Positions 1 through 13,911 of a stretch of 64,000 nt of DNA are shown in pieces; position 1 is the stretch's first letter; each line of letters opens with the position of its first letter. The notes beneath the pieces are model-generated. The model was not told the DNA's origin, made no database searches, and worked only from the letters and a program-made list of their open reading frames with translations. Origin of the DNA: Symbiodinium microadriaticum (taxonomy: Eukaryota > Sar > Dinophyceae > Suessiales > Symbiodiniaceae); assembly GCA_001939145.1 (NCBI GenBank), contig LSRX01000843.1:1-64000 (forward strand), written 5' to 3'. A program made the position numbers and the translations under genes.

Positions 1-281
1 GTGCCAGATCATGAGAGGACGAGTGGCTAACTGAAAGTGCCTGGCACCACGATTTTCTTCGCCAACAGCGCCAGTGCACAGAAGACCACCCGGTAAGCAT
101 TCCGATCGCCACGTCCCCCCACATACCGAGCAAGCAACACAATCGCCAACAAGCCAGGCAAAAAAACAGACCAACAACAACATTGCTATTAAACCAATGA
201 TTTTGCCGGCATTGGAACCTAACATCCCGCGACAAAAAAGCTGTGAATCAAAGACCAGCAGCAATCCCAACCCAGAAGATC

Positions 282-372
282 TTAAACTCTTAAACACTAT
301 AAACCCTAAATAAACCCCAAACAAAGACCTGAACCTCACAACCCCAACTTAACTCCTGAACTCTGAACTCAC
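282..372. repeat. Degenerate CCCTAAA array
   Basis: Runs such as AAACTCTTAAACACTATAAA, CCCTAAATAAACCCC and CTGAACTCTGAACTC are imperfect copies of the plant/dinoflagellate-type telomere heptamer CCCTAAA. The units are too diverged to be a functional telomere. An additional isolated unit lies near 498-512. Confidence 0.6.
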
Positions 373-2081
373 TTCTAGCTCAAACGATCAAGCCCCGATA
401 AGAAACCTTCACCGAATCAAATCGAATGAAGATGCCCCTGCCTTCAGTGTATCCCGCGAAATCGATATCGGTATCGTATTCTGTAAACACCCCAAAGCCC
501 TAAACTTTGACCCTCGGCTCTAAGCAGTCCGAGGCCTTCGGCACGGAATTCAGCTTTGCATCCAGGTGGGAGTCAACTTCACGCACCACCGACATCAAGG
601 AACTGGGAGTTAGCTCCTGTGGCAATCGGATGTTCCAGCAGCTACCTTCCCCCCATTCCCGTCCCAATTCATGAAGCCATTCGTAAGGGTGGTGCCAGCA
701 CACTACATGCCAGGAGATGCTGTTGCGCACAAAGTTGCCGCTTGGGCAGAGCAGGTTAAAACAAACATGTCCTACCTCGCAGAGTGTAGAGACATGAATG
801 AGCAGGGGTCGGATGACACACCCACCCATAAGTGGACTCAGAGAGATCCAGGAGCACAAAGTGCATATCCACACAAGGACCCTGCGTCCAATCAACCCGT
901 CAGGGTATCAAGGGCGGGAGGGTGGGACGAAAGATTTGAAGGAATCGAAAAGTCGTTCTCGTGCATGACCTTCAAGACTCAAGTGGGCCCTACCCAACCA
1001 ACCTACAACTTAAGTTCAATGATGCCATCACTACCACTGAGGCTCGTGGTATCGACGGAGGCAAGAAGACATTGTCGGCGAAGGACTGCACGCACGACCA
1101 AAATCCAAACCCTACACCTTACGTAAACCACTGCCACCTTTGATGAGCACTGTGCATATGCTTTCGCTTTTGCTCATGCCAGTGTCGGAACTCCTGCGAA
1201 GAGCACACTCTGGCTTGCGAGGCAGAACAGCTTCTCTTCTTGTATACTGGAGTTAGACACCGATGTTGGTCAGCACTTGCATGAAGTGCCCTTGCACGCT
1301 CCTTGCCCGTCTCGAAGAAGTCCTCGTCTGACCATAGAGTCCAGCAGTTCTTCGATTCCCCATGCCTGCATGCAGCATGTAGCATGAAATTGAATATGCA
1401 GCTGAGCTTCGATGCCAGGAGCCACAGAACATCAACACCAAACAAGCTGCCTGAAAACACAAGCCAGCGCAAGCATCGCGTACGGGGGAGTTTCCATCAA
1501 TCAATATTTCACAGCAGCCAAACAAACAATAGGCAAGACAATTCCAAGGACTATTCTTATTCTGAACATCTGAAAAAGCCAAGCAGCACTTCGAAGGCAG
1601 CCAAATCGGGTCACAGGCGATGCTTCAGCACCTGAGCTCAACTTTGACATTATACCAGCATGATCAAATTCAATCGACGATGGAAAGTACGGCTGCGAGT
1701 CATAGCTTCCCAGGATTGTGGCAGCTGCACGTGCCACGTCCATCCATCGGTCCGTGTGCTAGTCCTGCGAGAAAGGCATTATGAGCAACCAATGCGCTTC
1801 TTGCCGAGCAACATAAATCGGATTGGTATTCCATCAGGATAAGCCAGATCTCTTCATGATCGCGATATACCCAGGATCGTTACCCGACACATTCTAGTCA
1901 TGTAGTAATGTAGCGTCTCAAAGCTCATGTCGCCCAGTCTGTTCAATCCGCACCCATCCAGGCATATACGCCCAATCGTCACGCCCGCAGTCCACGCGAT
2001 GGAAGGGCCGCAGTCACTACCATAGGGCTCTGGGGTATAATCTTTAAGGGCTTGTCTCACGTATCATTCCGACCCGCGTAG

Positions 2082-2410
2082 TACCTCAACCCTGGACCCT
2101 GAACCCTCTACTCCTGGCTCTTAGCAGAATGGTCGACTCTGAATCCCTGGCAGTGAAACATGATTTGTTAGCTATTCGCTTTGAGAGTTAGCAGACCCCA
2201 AATTGTACCTCCTAAACCCTAAACCCGAAATCCCATAAAGAAAAAAAACAAACGCCGGAAAACCTAAAAACCTTCGGAGCCTCAGGCCGTAAATCATGAA
2301 CACCCGACCCAGGAACCCCAATTCCTACGCTGAAACGCCTAAGGCCCAAACCAAACCCTGAACCCACTACCCCCGATGGACTGAGCCCCAAACTCCCCAA
2401 GCCCTGGTGC
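2082..2410. repeat. Degenerate CCCTAAA/CCCTGAA array
   Basis: CCCTGGACCCTGAACCCTC at 2090 and CCTAAACCCTAAACCCGAAA at 2211 are followed by loosely related C/A-rich sequence up to about 2410. It has the same C-rich orientation on the plus strand as the arrays at 282 and 3260. Confidence 0.6.
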
Positions 2411-3259
2411 CGTTATCCTTCTGTAGCCCTAAAACCAAGAAGAGCGTGGGCGGACCCACTTTGGACCCGTCAGATTAAGAGCTTCGTAAGTCATCACGAT
2501 TCAGAGCAGACGGGTTCAGAAGCTTAATTCGGTTTGATTCAATGGCCTTGATGTTTCAGAATAGAGCTCTTTGGCCAGGTTCTGTGCATAGGGTTTCAAG
2601 GGGGTTGGGGCTTACTTAGGATTCGCTTCGGACTAGTGATACCTTTGAAACCCCTGAACTCGAGACCATGGCAAACTGTACGCCAAAACATCCTCGAATA
2701 ATATAGCAGTTCTGCACCTCAAAAAACCTGTCTCGTGCAGAAAAGTAGACTTGAAACCATGGGTCCTGCACCCTCGACACTGTAAACCAATCGAAAGACC
2801 TTATACGAACCCTTCAAAGCGGGGAGCCACAGCCAACAAACACAAAAACGACTGAACCCGAAGCGGGGCCTCCTGCAGCTGCGGTGGACGAGATTTGCGC
2901 TGCTTGGCAACCTTCACCGACAGAACGAACACCTCGGCGCAAGTTCACAAGACGGTCCTCTCGGGATGCCTTTACGGTGGCAAGAAAGGGATCTTCTCTT
3001 AACAGGGTGTGCAGGTAGAGGCCAGAACCATCAACATGCCCGAAGAATGCAAGGACGACTGGTGTCAACGACGCTGTACTGTAGTGAACGAAAATAGCAT
3101 GCCGCACTATACTAACTGGTTGCTTCGTGATTGTACTGTGGAAAACATCCCGGACGGAGAATCCGGCGATGTCCGGCCACGGTTGTTGGAGCGTCTAGAA
3201 ACCCGACGGACCGTACTTATTCTGTCAAGGCCTCTGACCCCAACTCGCCCGTCCATGCT

Positions 3260-3297
3260 ACCCTAAACTCTGAATCCTAAACCCGAAACCCTTAACC
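3260..3297. repeat. Degenerate CCCTAAA array
   Basis: Five imperfect heptamer units (CCCTAAACTCTGAATCCTAA and onwards to CCCTTAA) are visible, C-rich strand on plus. Confidence 0.6.
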
Positions 3298-6200
3298 GCG
3301 ATGATTGGCGCTTCGGGTACCTTCAGGCTTTAGAGTTGGGTAGATTCCAACTTCCAGGGCCTTGGCAGCCGCCTGCCCCCTGAAATTGCTATCCAAGACT
3401 TGGTTCACATAGTTGTGTTGCTTCCATCGACTATGGACTATGGGTTTTGGTGGTTAAACCGGATACAACGTCCTGATTTTAAATGAGTACTTGAACACTT
3501 AGTTTCACACATGTTCAGGAAAGTCGCAGCCTATAGTGACACCTCAGCTGGGTGCATTGCACAAACTTTCTTCGGAATCCCGAACTGTGGCCTTCTCGTT
3601 GGCATCTTCCCCTGTAGCAGCCTTACCAATCATGAACCTGGGAGGCCGCATCGACAATGGTCCCTTTGGAAAGTAATCAGACCGTGGCTTTTGAATTTGT
3701 TGCACATCATTTGTCTTCTTAAGCTGACCAAACCATGTTCAACTCTCGCATGGCACCTCAGCTGCTCGATCGAAAGGATGCCAGAAACATAAATGAAATA
3801 AGTCAGCATGAAGATGAGAACGAAGATCAACACGGCGAAAGGTCACTCGGTGATTTGATCCAACCTGAGCCAATCCGCTTGAGATGGAGGCCCCACAGAC
3901 ATCGAACATGATGCACGGAGCAAACAAAAACTGACTACAAGCCAACCCCAAAAACGGACATCGCTTCTTGCTGGACCACGACCACCAGCAACCACAACCA
4001 ACAGCCTAACCAGTATGTCAAAGCCGGGGTTCCCATCAAGAATTAAGTCGAAATTGTCCAGATAATCTTCGTCTTTCCACTAGTACTTTTATTTTGAATT
4101 TCAACGCTTATTGAGCGACATATTGCACCCGCTCCTTTTCATGGCTTTTCTGCCCTGCCTTATCGCATTATCTCCCTTAATAGAGAAGGCTACATCGACC
4201 GTCTGGAGACCTAATTGCTTTGAGAAATCATATGACGAAAATTAGAGACATAGTCTTTCCTTTTTTCTTGGACATCCAAATTTATCTGACATGTGCAGCA
4301 TTTCACATAGAATAAATATTTTTGGGCAGTAAAATGTCCGTATCGTCATGTGAAAATAGTTTCGTTTCCATAGCAATTTCGCGTAGATTAGATCTGGCAT
4401 AATTCGAGGTGGCGGCGATTCTCCTAATTGATGGCCAAAAAAACCCTAGTCTTCTGCTTGTTTCTCTTTTATCTTCCCCCGCCCTCCCCTCTATCGGTAA
4501 ACTCGGAACGAACAAAAGCCCTAATCATTAGCAGTCCCTATATGGCGGTGTCACGTACATATGCGGTATTCCCTTAGCTGCATTGATTGAGCTCTCTGGC
4601 GTTGGGACATCTGAATCCCAACAGGCACCTACCGCCGCTCTTTTGGATTTCTCGGCGGGGAAGGTCACTTGCCTTCCGCAGCAAAGTGGCAAAATGTCCC
4701 AAAAGCACACATCTGACGCAGAGTGAGGTTGCGTGTAGAAAGTTGATCTCCGGCAGCCAGATGGGTGCCATCCCCTTACAAATCACCATGCAGCTGCCAT
4801 CTGTGAATGCGCTTTATAGTCCGAGACATGGCATTTGCAAGTGGCGAGGACTTGAGAAGCAGCGCGGATAGGGGGATGGCACCCTCTACTGGCTGAACAA
4901 GGCCCTTGGGTTTTCCCGCGCTTGTGCTGCCAAAGCCGCATCCAGCTCTCGCCGAGGTATGCCGAATCTGCAGCAGCACGCTCGCAGCTTCGATGTCACA
5001 CCAGGCCCACACCGGTACTCTCGTTCACGGCTTGCCGGATGCCAGCGCAAAGGCAGCAGAAGCGCTTAACCAGGAAGGGCGCTCTCAACGCGAACATGTA
5101 CGGAAGGGATGATGTCACACTCATAGCAGGCACGTGCAACTTTAAAACCGGAGCAGCAAGCACGAGGAAACGTGCACGCCTGGACTTGAAGGCCCGAGGG
5201 TCTAAACCACCCAAATCTATGCAAAAACAACTAAAACTTCGCAGCTCCGGTGTGAACATGAAAGGGTACCCATGACCCGGGTGTGGAGTTTCGGGCGAGA
5301 CAGAAACAGCGTTCAGGCAGCCACGCCATAGCTCAGGCCTGACAAAGAAGCAGCGGCGTCCTCAGACTGGACTTCCCTCCTCAAGACTGAAGCCTTAAAG
5401 CCTAAAGCCCTGTGGCCTGCTACAATATGATACAATGGGGGTTGCTCTTTTCGCTTGTGGTCTGCGGTAGCCACTAGGAATGCTTGCATCTCGGCCATGC
5501 GCGAATCTTCCGCCTGCTTGCGCTGGCAGGGTCTTTACGTGTTTGCTTGCATGCTCAAAAACATCAGTCATCATTGCACCTTGCGTGGAGCTTGCGTTCG
5601 CCCTTGCGCGAGCTTCCAACATTAAGAAGTCGTACCCGAACTCCTTCCTCAAAGACACGTGCTCATATGAGGAATCTGGACCCTTTTCTATGATGAGAAA
5701 ATTTCGTAAATTCATGTCTGATCTCGCAAGCACTGTTGACTCAAAGATCAACGTTATTGTGCGCTTAGTTTGCCACAACAGGCATCATCACTTGGAGCCT
5801 CTTTGGGCAATCTTGGAGAGTCCAACTGCAGGCCTCGGAGGGTCACAAGCCGAAGATCAGAATGCTCTCGACTTAGCTGGTCCCCCAGTGCTGGCGTGAA
5901 AATCGGATACTCTGCAACTTCCAGCCATTTGCTTGCAAGGCTCGGTCCGAGGGCTCAGGCTTGAGGGCCCAGACCCATGGACCATCTAGTTGACACAGGC
6001 GCTGCATACTCCAGGGTACCAGTCTCAAACTTCTAAAATGCCTGTGACTGGTGTCTGAAAGTGGTACCCTCAGGCTGGAGGAGTTCTCAACGTGAAGCGT
6101 CAACACCGGCCAGCAGGCTTCTTGCAGTCTGATGTCTTGCAAAGCGCCCAGGACAGGGGTCGGTGAAAATGGCAAGGCAAGTATGCATCACAGAAGTCTT

Positions 6201-7370
6201 CTGTCCACCTCTATTCAAGTCAGGCTGTTGGAGGTCAAATTTTTTGTCTCTTTATAGTTAGGCCGAAGGCCCTGACGGCGAAGCCGGAGCGCATGAACTG
6301 AAACTCTGGCCCCTGCGACTGCGCAACTCTGCTGTACGAGGCGCTTCGAGCTGGCCGCATTTATGGCTTATATGCATGACATACCCATGGGTCAAGTACG
6401 AGAAAGATTTTGAGCACCGACTTCCTGTCTTTTAGCACATATTGTAGACCCCTCAAAATTTGCAATCGTACTTATAAGAGGTTCTGGACGACGCCCAAAA
6501 AGAATGCCCCCCTTATGGAGGCGTGCAACATGTAGGAAGCTAGCACAGTTGCTCCCATACAAACTAGCACAGTTGTTCCCATACAAAACCCCACTGCGCA
6601 AAGAGATAAGGGCAAACAACGCAGGGCTGGCCATGACGGAAATAGGTTGCAATGGCCTTCTTTGCAGTTTTGCACGAGGGCTTGTACGCTGCAGAGGAGC
6701 AAGACAAAGGATTGCGGAGTAGCTGCACAGCACACTCAAAGTGGCAATGAACTCCAGGGGTGCACGCTGCACGTGCATATCAGTAGCCTTTGCGCCAAGC
6801 TCTGACTTCAAGAAAGCAGTTGAAAACAGCAGGGCAAAGAGATGTCCTGTGCTAGCTGCTAGGCGACCCTAATCTACCTCGAGCCATTCGTCCGGCCTTA
6901 TTCGCAAGCATCAGACCCATGCGCGAGCGGAGGTCCGCAAAGCCTGCCCGGCGAAGGCAAACTTAAGCTCCGCCCAGTAGTTCCATCCGTCTACGTTGGT
7001 AGCTCGGACGTCAAAGGCCCAAGTCTCCTGGCAAAGCCAGCGGTTGCCTGGTGTAGAGCGCAAGCGGTTTCAGGTGGAGTCTTGACGGTCTTTCGGATTT
7101 TCAGGCTAAAAGCGAAAACACACATCATGCACCAGGCTGGAATCAGGATGGGGCTCCCCCATGATGCTTAGTAAGGAATGAAGGAATGGATCCCTATGGT
7201 AGTCCCTATCTAATCCCCTACCAAAGTCCCTAGAAGCCAGTTTTTCCGAAATGCCAGTGGGGTTCTTTACGGCCGTGGGCCCATAGCGTGCCAGGGCGAC
7301 CCTAGCAATCAAAAGGTCCCGGGCCACGAAGTGGGCCCAGAGCCCCAGAGTTTTGCCCCGGGATCCAGGT

Positions 7371-7435
7371 TTTCTAGGGTTTAGGAGTTTAGGGTTCGGG
7401 GTTGCCCTTCGATTAGATTTTGGGGTTGCCATTTG
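7371..7435. repeat. Degenerate TTTAGGG array
   Basis: TCTAGGGTTTAGGAGTTTAG and following GGGTTCGGGGTT units, here with the G-rich strand on plus, i.e. opposite to the arrays left of 3.3 kb. Confidence 0.6.
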
Positions 7436-7796
7436 TTTAGAAAGATGAAGCCATGGGCCACCCGAACACGGCGGCCACGGGGCTGGGCAGCAACACTTGG
7501 AGGTCCTCCCCTGAGTGCAGTCCTAAGAACCTCAGAAGATATGAACGTTCAGGGTTCCAGGGGTTTTCGAATTTCGGGGTTTGTTTAGGGTCCCCAGAAG
7601 AGATTCGTGTAAGTTCAGACTGGCCGTCCCTCGCCCAGCACGGAAGGCCCAGCATGAGCACAGGAGCAGCTCAGGTGTATAGGCACAGAAGGAGCTATGG
7701 GCCATGGGGGCCATATTGTGCAGCAGCAGCTTTGCGAGTTGACTTGTTTTTCGGTGTAGGCGTTGGTTTGGTGAACTTTTGACTGAGGGCCGATCC

Positions 7797-7973
7797 CTTT
7801 TAGGGTTTAGGGTAACAGGTTTCAGGTCAGGCATCATTTCCTTAGCCGAGGGCTTGGGAGGCTTGCTTCAAAGGAGGCGGCCTCCATTCCAAGCGTGCGG
7901 CGCATCTTCCGTAACTCTGACCGACAATTGCATCTCCGATTTCAGGGGCTAAACCCTAACACCCTAATTAGGG
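7797..7973. repeat. Two short telomere-like patches in opposite orientation
   Basis: TTTTAGGGTTTAGGGTAACA lies at about 7797, and CTAAACCCTAACACCCTAAT lies at about 7949, immediately followed by TAGGG. The two patches face each other. Confidence 0.55.
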
Positions 7974-10900
7974 ACGGCGTGTAGGTCGGCAAACTGGCGC
8001 TCACAACAATCGAAGCGAGCTACGGCTGCCCAGCGCAGTGCCAGAAATTGTCAAGTGGAGCCGTCTACTGCGCGGGCCTAGCAGGCTTGGCTCACAAGAA
8101 GCTGGGCGGTTAAGGGCAACGTTGCCCGCAAATTCTGAATACCCAAGGCCTCAACCTTGAACGGCGCACCAGCACACCTCACATCGCAATCCAGGGCTTA
8201 GGGTGGTTTCCTCACGCTCAATTGGAGGGCCAAGCAGTTCCACCCCTGCTTGTAAAACCAAAAACCCCAAACTTTCCAGTCGATTCGAACTTATTGCATC
8301 TGATGCTCCTGACAAAATCCGCACACGTCACCAAGTCTGCAAATCGTCGAAGAACCCCACGAGCCAGACTAGTTGCCACGATCTGTACGCAAGTTAACTC
8401 TCCGGGGCACGATGAACACACTCCGGAGCCTGACAAACAATCTCTCCTGAATGCTACTGCTTGAAGCACTTGCATCCACCACTCTTTCTCTGGATGATCA
8501 CTGTAGACATGGGTCGTTACTCGCGGAAACACCCCACAAAATGTAACACATGAAGTTTCTTATGATCCTTTGCCGCCTCCCATCGCACAGTCAGCAAAGG
8601 AGACGTGATTGAATTTCTCTTACAAGAAGTTTGAAACTAACGTTGGTATGTGCAAAGGCGGGGACAGTGTGGTTGAAGTTCACGGACAACCCTGCATGGG
8701 CATCGCAAACACGGGGCTTTGAGGAATGCCAACTCCTACCAAGTTCTTATTCCCCTGAGGCAGACATGCTTCCGTAATAATCATGCGTTAGCGGGAGCTC
8801 TCCCACTTGGGCTAGCCCAAAACATACCTCAAGCGCCGCTCCTCCTAGTGCCCAGCAAGCAGATCTGCGCCATCTTGTGTCGCAAACTCAGGGCTTGGGT
8901 TAATGAGGGATGAAATGGTGCACTAGGGCTGGTGTTGAGAGGCCTGTTCCCACCGCAACGTAGAATCTTGGCCGCCGGTGGGTACACAACTTGTTGTTGC
9001 CTGGCCAATGGTGCCCTAGGGCCAACTGATTAGAGACATTGATCAATCAGCCGGCCAGTGGAGGGCTACGACCAAGTCTGACACCAACGTTTAGAGCAGG
9101 GAGCGGCATCGGATTCCATGAGATCATGCAGGAAAATTGTGCGCACTCGTGGGAAGACAAGGGCCTCCAATCTTGCCTGAGTCTGCTTGGAGCTTTCAAA
9201 AAGGGCTGCAGAACACACCAACCGTTGGCGTGGCGACCTCGTGTTGCTGGGCTGCCCAGGCCAGTCGGTGCCCGACGCAGACAGTGCGGGGAAGGTCTGG
9301 GAATGTCTGGGAAGAAGATGACAACACTTAAGAGGGGGTGTGGTTGAAACAACCGCAGGCATTTGCGGACATGGCCCCGCTACTTTCTGCGGGCTGATGA
9401 CCAATCAGGATCTATGCTGTGAGGCGCGTCGGAATATCAACTTCAGAGGCACAGTCCGGCAATTTACATGCACCCTGAATAAAGATCCACCAAAAAAGCA
9501 AAAGATGCCAAAGGAGTATTGCTGAAAGTCGCCCAGTCCCTTCCTTTGCCAGCATGCGTAGCCAGGCTGAGGGCAGAAGATAAAGAGTGGTAGCATCGAG
9601 GTGCTGGTTGAACAACCAAGAATCTGTGGGTGCTAAGGATCCCCGTGCTCTCTTTACTGCAGGACTCATGTCGGCCTGATAGGTGCTGCATCAAGTTGAT
9701 GCAAGGATGTACCACACTGAGCTGGCATAAGGCACAGGCGGGAGAAGCCTGCATACCGCTATCTGAAGCTGCGACAATTCGGGACGATGTTGCGAGGCGA
9801 GGGTGCAAGCTGGACCAGAGTTTAACCCTGTCCGACCCATGCTGACCCGAAGAGACTCGATAGTTTGCATGATCTTCGAGTGTAAGTAAATCATCGCCCC
9901 TTGCTAAGCACCACATAACTTGTGATCACACAGACAACTGCTCTCCAGTGAACGCCGAAGGGAAATGAGGCATGGCAAGACTCAAACGTATCGCCTCAGC
10001 ATTTTGTGTCTGCTGTATAGAACTGTGGAGCAGCAGACCATCCTCGCACAAAGGTGCCCTGGGTGACGTGCAAAAACGTATCATCAAATGCCAGGTCCGG
10101 CGCCTTCCCCGCAGGATTACTTTGCATTTGCACACTTTACGTGCGCGACCATACAAAGCAATCTAGAAAACATGCTGCGCAAAAACGACGGCTGCAAACG
10201 ATTGTGCTCTGGCATGGAATGGTGTATCTGGTGCCTGATGCCTTGCCGAGCACACTCCTCTGACTGCATCATCAAACATCCATCGGCAACCAGCACTGGT
10301 CGTGCGCCTCAATGTGTGGAAAAAATTTGCAAGCTAGGTAGCCGTTTCATTCCCGAAAAGACCTTGGGTGCTGGTCCCGGGTAGGAAAATCGTTTGTGCT
10401 TAATTAAATGGCGCTATGGGTCCTCACTCATTAAACGGGCCGGCTTCAAGGAGAGTTATCTATTCCCTTGCGTGTGTCCAGTTGCCACCTCCTGATAGGT
10501 CGCTGCCATGGTCCAGGCGTATGCAACAACACCATGGCCAGCACCACCCATCCTCGCAGCTGCCCGGGCAGCAACAGTGCCCCAATGAGGGCACCTCCGG
10601 CACAGCAGCAGGCTGACGTCGGCGAGGACATGCTGCATTACGCATACATGCGTGGTTGCCAGCTGGGTTCAGCGGAGGCGCCATTCACGTCGCTCCGTTC
10701 TGCCCTGGCAGTCAAGCAAGGCCTTCTGCACTTTGAGAAAACGGATCGCACGGCGCCCGAAATTCTATGGCTCAAACCCAAAGTATAGAGATGTCGGGAA
10801 ATCTTGCTTACGCGGATACTGCTTCTTGGCCCCCCTGACTAAGAAGGGGAAGTGGACAACGTAGAATGTGTGTTCCACTCCTCCACAGATGTGTAGGCGT

Positions 10901-12789
10901 AGGCGCTGGGTGTAGGTTCTCGCCTTTCGGCCCACATCCTGCAACTACTTCATGCCCAGCAAAATGCACACCCCCGCTGGGCACGGAAACCGGCAGTTGT
11001 AGGAAAATGCGTCGTAGATTTACACCCCCCTGCCCATCCTACGTTTACTACGCCACTTTCTGCCTGGCTCCAAAAGGCAAACGCAAGGCCTCACAGGAAG
11101 TTCAAGGCAACACTGCAGCCAAACCTTCTCTGGCATGCATCCGCTTGCTGTGTCTAGCCCGAGAGAATCCCTTAATAGCAAGCATGTTCACTGCAACTCT
11201 TCCCGTCCACGAAGCCTCTGCTCACCTACCCGCAGAGTCATCCATGTTCCAGCATGCAGTGAGGTCCGGAAAGTGCTGCTTTCAAATAGCTGGCGTCAGA
11301 CACATTCCTCGTATCCCAGACATTGCTCACGGGTCGATATGGCGACATCAAGGGCACAGTGCCAACAGAGTCGCCCCTCCAGCCTGGGCGTGCCCATGAA
11401 CCCACAAAAACTTCACCAGAGCACCCCTAAACGCCTAAATCCTACTCCCTAACCCTGGCAAGTGCTCTTGTAGACTTTAGGACCCGAAAAGATGTAAGAT
11501 GTCTATACTTAGAGACTTGGCTCAAAGTAGGCAGTATATGTAGACTGTAGAGCATAAAGTAGGTCTTATCCACATACTTAGAGCCGTTGGGAAAATGCAT
11601 AGGACGGATCTCGGCGTCGTGGCACTGCAGCGCTGCAGTCTTCAGGTTTCGCTGCAACGGGCCAAGGCGCGGCCATAGCAAGGTTTGCTGGGCAGAGGAC
11701 ATACATTGGAGTTTTCGAAAATACGGAGTCCTTTTTAGCGGTTCCTTAATTAGGAATTCTATCATCGGGTCCATATTAGGGCCCCCAAATTTCAGAAACC
11801 AGCACTGCAAGTCCTCACATGGCGGAATAGTTGGCCGCAAGGCCCCGCACCCAGAGCTTCTCCAGCCGTCTCAAAATTCTACTGACGCCAAAAAGCCCAG
11901 GGCACTACGAGTTTCCTGAAGGTTGGCTCCGACAGGCGCGTGTCAAGTGAGGCTGTCGGCGGCACTGTCAGTGAGCACCGGAAACCAGCATTAGAGCCAA
12001 AACCACCTTCAACAAGCCTAAGGTTTAGGCTTTAGAGTTGCGAGCGGAGGGATGACGAAGCTTGCACACCCTGAGATGCGGGCTCTCATGGGTCCCGAGA
12101 AGCTTGGGATGCACGTGTATCAGTGTGCTCAGAAGTTGAGTCTCAGCCAGTGCGTGCAGAACTACATATTCTTTAGATGAAGGCTCAAGCAACCCACAGC
12201 TGCGAAGACCGGAGTACGGCCATAAGTGTTACTGACTACCAGGGTAAGCTGTGCGTCGTCCCTTCTGCGGCGCGGGCTTGGCACGGTGCCAGCTGCGGCC
12301 AAATTGACGGCAGAGTCATGTGCACGCTGGGGAGAAGTCGCCCATCCTTCCCGGCTGATATAGACTGACTGCAGAACTGGATAGGTTCGTGAGGGGCCAG
12401 ATCGCTGGTGGCCCAGTGAAGGAAACTCTTGAAACCTCAGCCCGCAAACAGCAGCAATGAGATGATCCCGGCTTCGGAAACTGCAACAGGTCGTGCTGCG
12501 ATGGCCATGTTCACAAGCAGCCGCCTGCAGACCCGGACATGACAAGGTCCAAACAGCTGCGGAGAGCACCCAAGTCAAGTACTTGCAGACAGTGTGGTGC
12601 TAGGGGGCTACCACTCAGGCGGCACGAGAAACATCCACAAAACACCCACATTGTGTACTCAACTGCGTCGCTACACGCTAGAACCTGATTGAAGGACGTC
12701 GATGTTGCTCCTCACCGCACCTTTGACCACCAAAACCAGCTTGTTTGAGCTTAGGCTTAGAACCCTGTAAGAAGTGATGTGCTCTTCGT

Positions 12790-13042
12790 TTTAAGGGTTT
12801 ATAGGGTTGAGGGTTTTCGAAAAACTATCGCTGTTGTTTTTGGGTTCTTGCCCCTAGGTCAAACATATGGCCCATGACAAGCTGAGACGACTTAGTATCT
12901 ACTTATAACCGGACTTAAGACCTTACGTAGATTTGGGGTAAGTTACAGGAACTGTTCGCAGGCTTATAAGCCCAGTTTTATTTAGATAGCTACTAAGTCC
13001 GATGAGCCTTCAAGTATGTCGGGTTTAGGATTTAGGGGTTTG
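12790..13042. repeat. Degenerate TTTAGGG patches
   Basis: AAGGGTTTATAGGGTTGAGG (about 12793) and GGGTTTAGGATTTAGGGGTT (13021) are imperfect heptamer runs with unrelated sequence between them. Confidence 0.55.
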
Positions 13043-13831
13043 CATTACACTCCAAGGACAGAAGGGGAGCCAGGCCAAATGCCAGGTTTTGAATCTGGTG
13101 GCACGTCGGATCCACTTCTCTGCGCTAGGGTGAAACGTCGAAAAGCCCTTCTTCGTGTGAACCCATCCCCCAAGGCGGGGCCCAGATCAAGCGGAGTGAT
13201 CTCAAGGAGCTGGCCTTGAAGAACCGGACCAAAAAGCGTTCCCAAAGCCTTGTGGAATTGTAGCTTTCCGGCCCCGCTTTTAGGGTCCTCCTGCGCGTCT
13301 TGTGCGCGCAACCCTGCAGGCCTGGCCTTTGTCCGAGACCCGAGGGCACCTTGCTTGGCTACACCTCACAACGCATCTTGAGGATAGAAAGCCACTAGAA
13401 AAGCCAGATGCATTCAACAATTCCACAACTCACGGCAGCTGCGCAGCAGCCGAAGTGCGCAGCCCTTCTGCAAAAACTCTTCGACTCGACTTGCCACATC
13501 GGGGACCAGATTGGTGACTAGGTGTATTAGGGTATACTGTACACACCCTTCGAATTAAACCATCCTGAATTGCATTCCTTCAAGGAACACCCTTCGGCAT
13601 GCAGCCAAATCTCACATCACGAAAGATCCTGGCAGTTAGTAGCAATCAATCTGGGTTTTCTTCACAATCCCGGTCTGCTTCAAGCTTTCAAGCGAAGATC
13701 AGGCCTTCCGTGAAAACAAAGAGTAGCTACCTCAGCCCTTCGCTTACCGCATGTGTTTCCTTCACTCGAAGACGCGGGTGTAAATCACAATGAACTCTGC
13801 GTACACAGCCTGTGCAACAGCTAGGATGGAG

Positions 13832-13834
<3 letters not shown>

Positions 13835-13867
<33 letters not shown>

Positions 13868-13911
13868 TGGGGCGGGGGGAGAGAGGGAGGGAGAGAGGGA
13901 GGGAGGGAGAG
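13835..13911. repeat. (GA)n / GGGA microsatellite
   Basis: About 13 GA dinucleotides are followed by GGGA/GAGG-rich purine sequence. Reading frames through it give Arg-Glu or Ser-Leu repeats that are not genes. Confidence 0.95.

Larger units (their letters stand above)
1..13829. other. Intergenic DNA without a supported gene
   Basis: I read both strands and found no protein family, no spliced exon chain and no RNA gene that I could defend. All open frames here are short (151 codons or fewer) and none shows a recognisable motif. One frame at 10540-10788 (plus) has a somewhat protein-like composition but no homology clue. The visible structure consists of scattered degenerate telomere-like arrays, listed separately. 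Confidence 0.6.
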
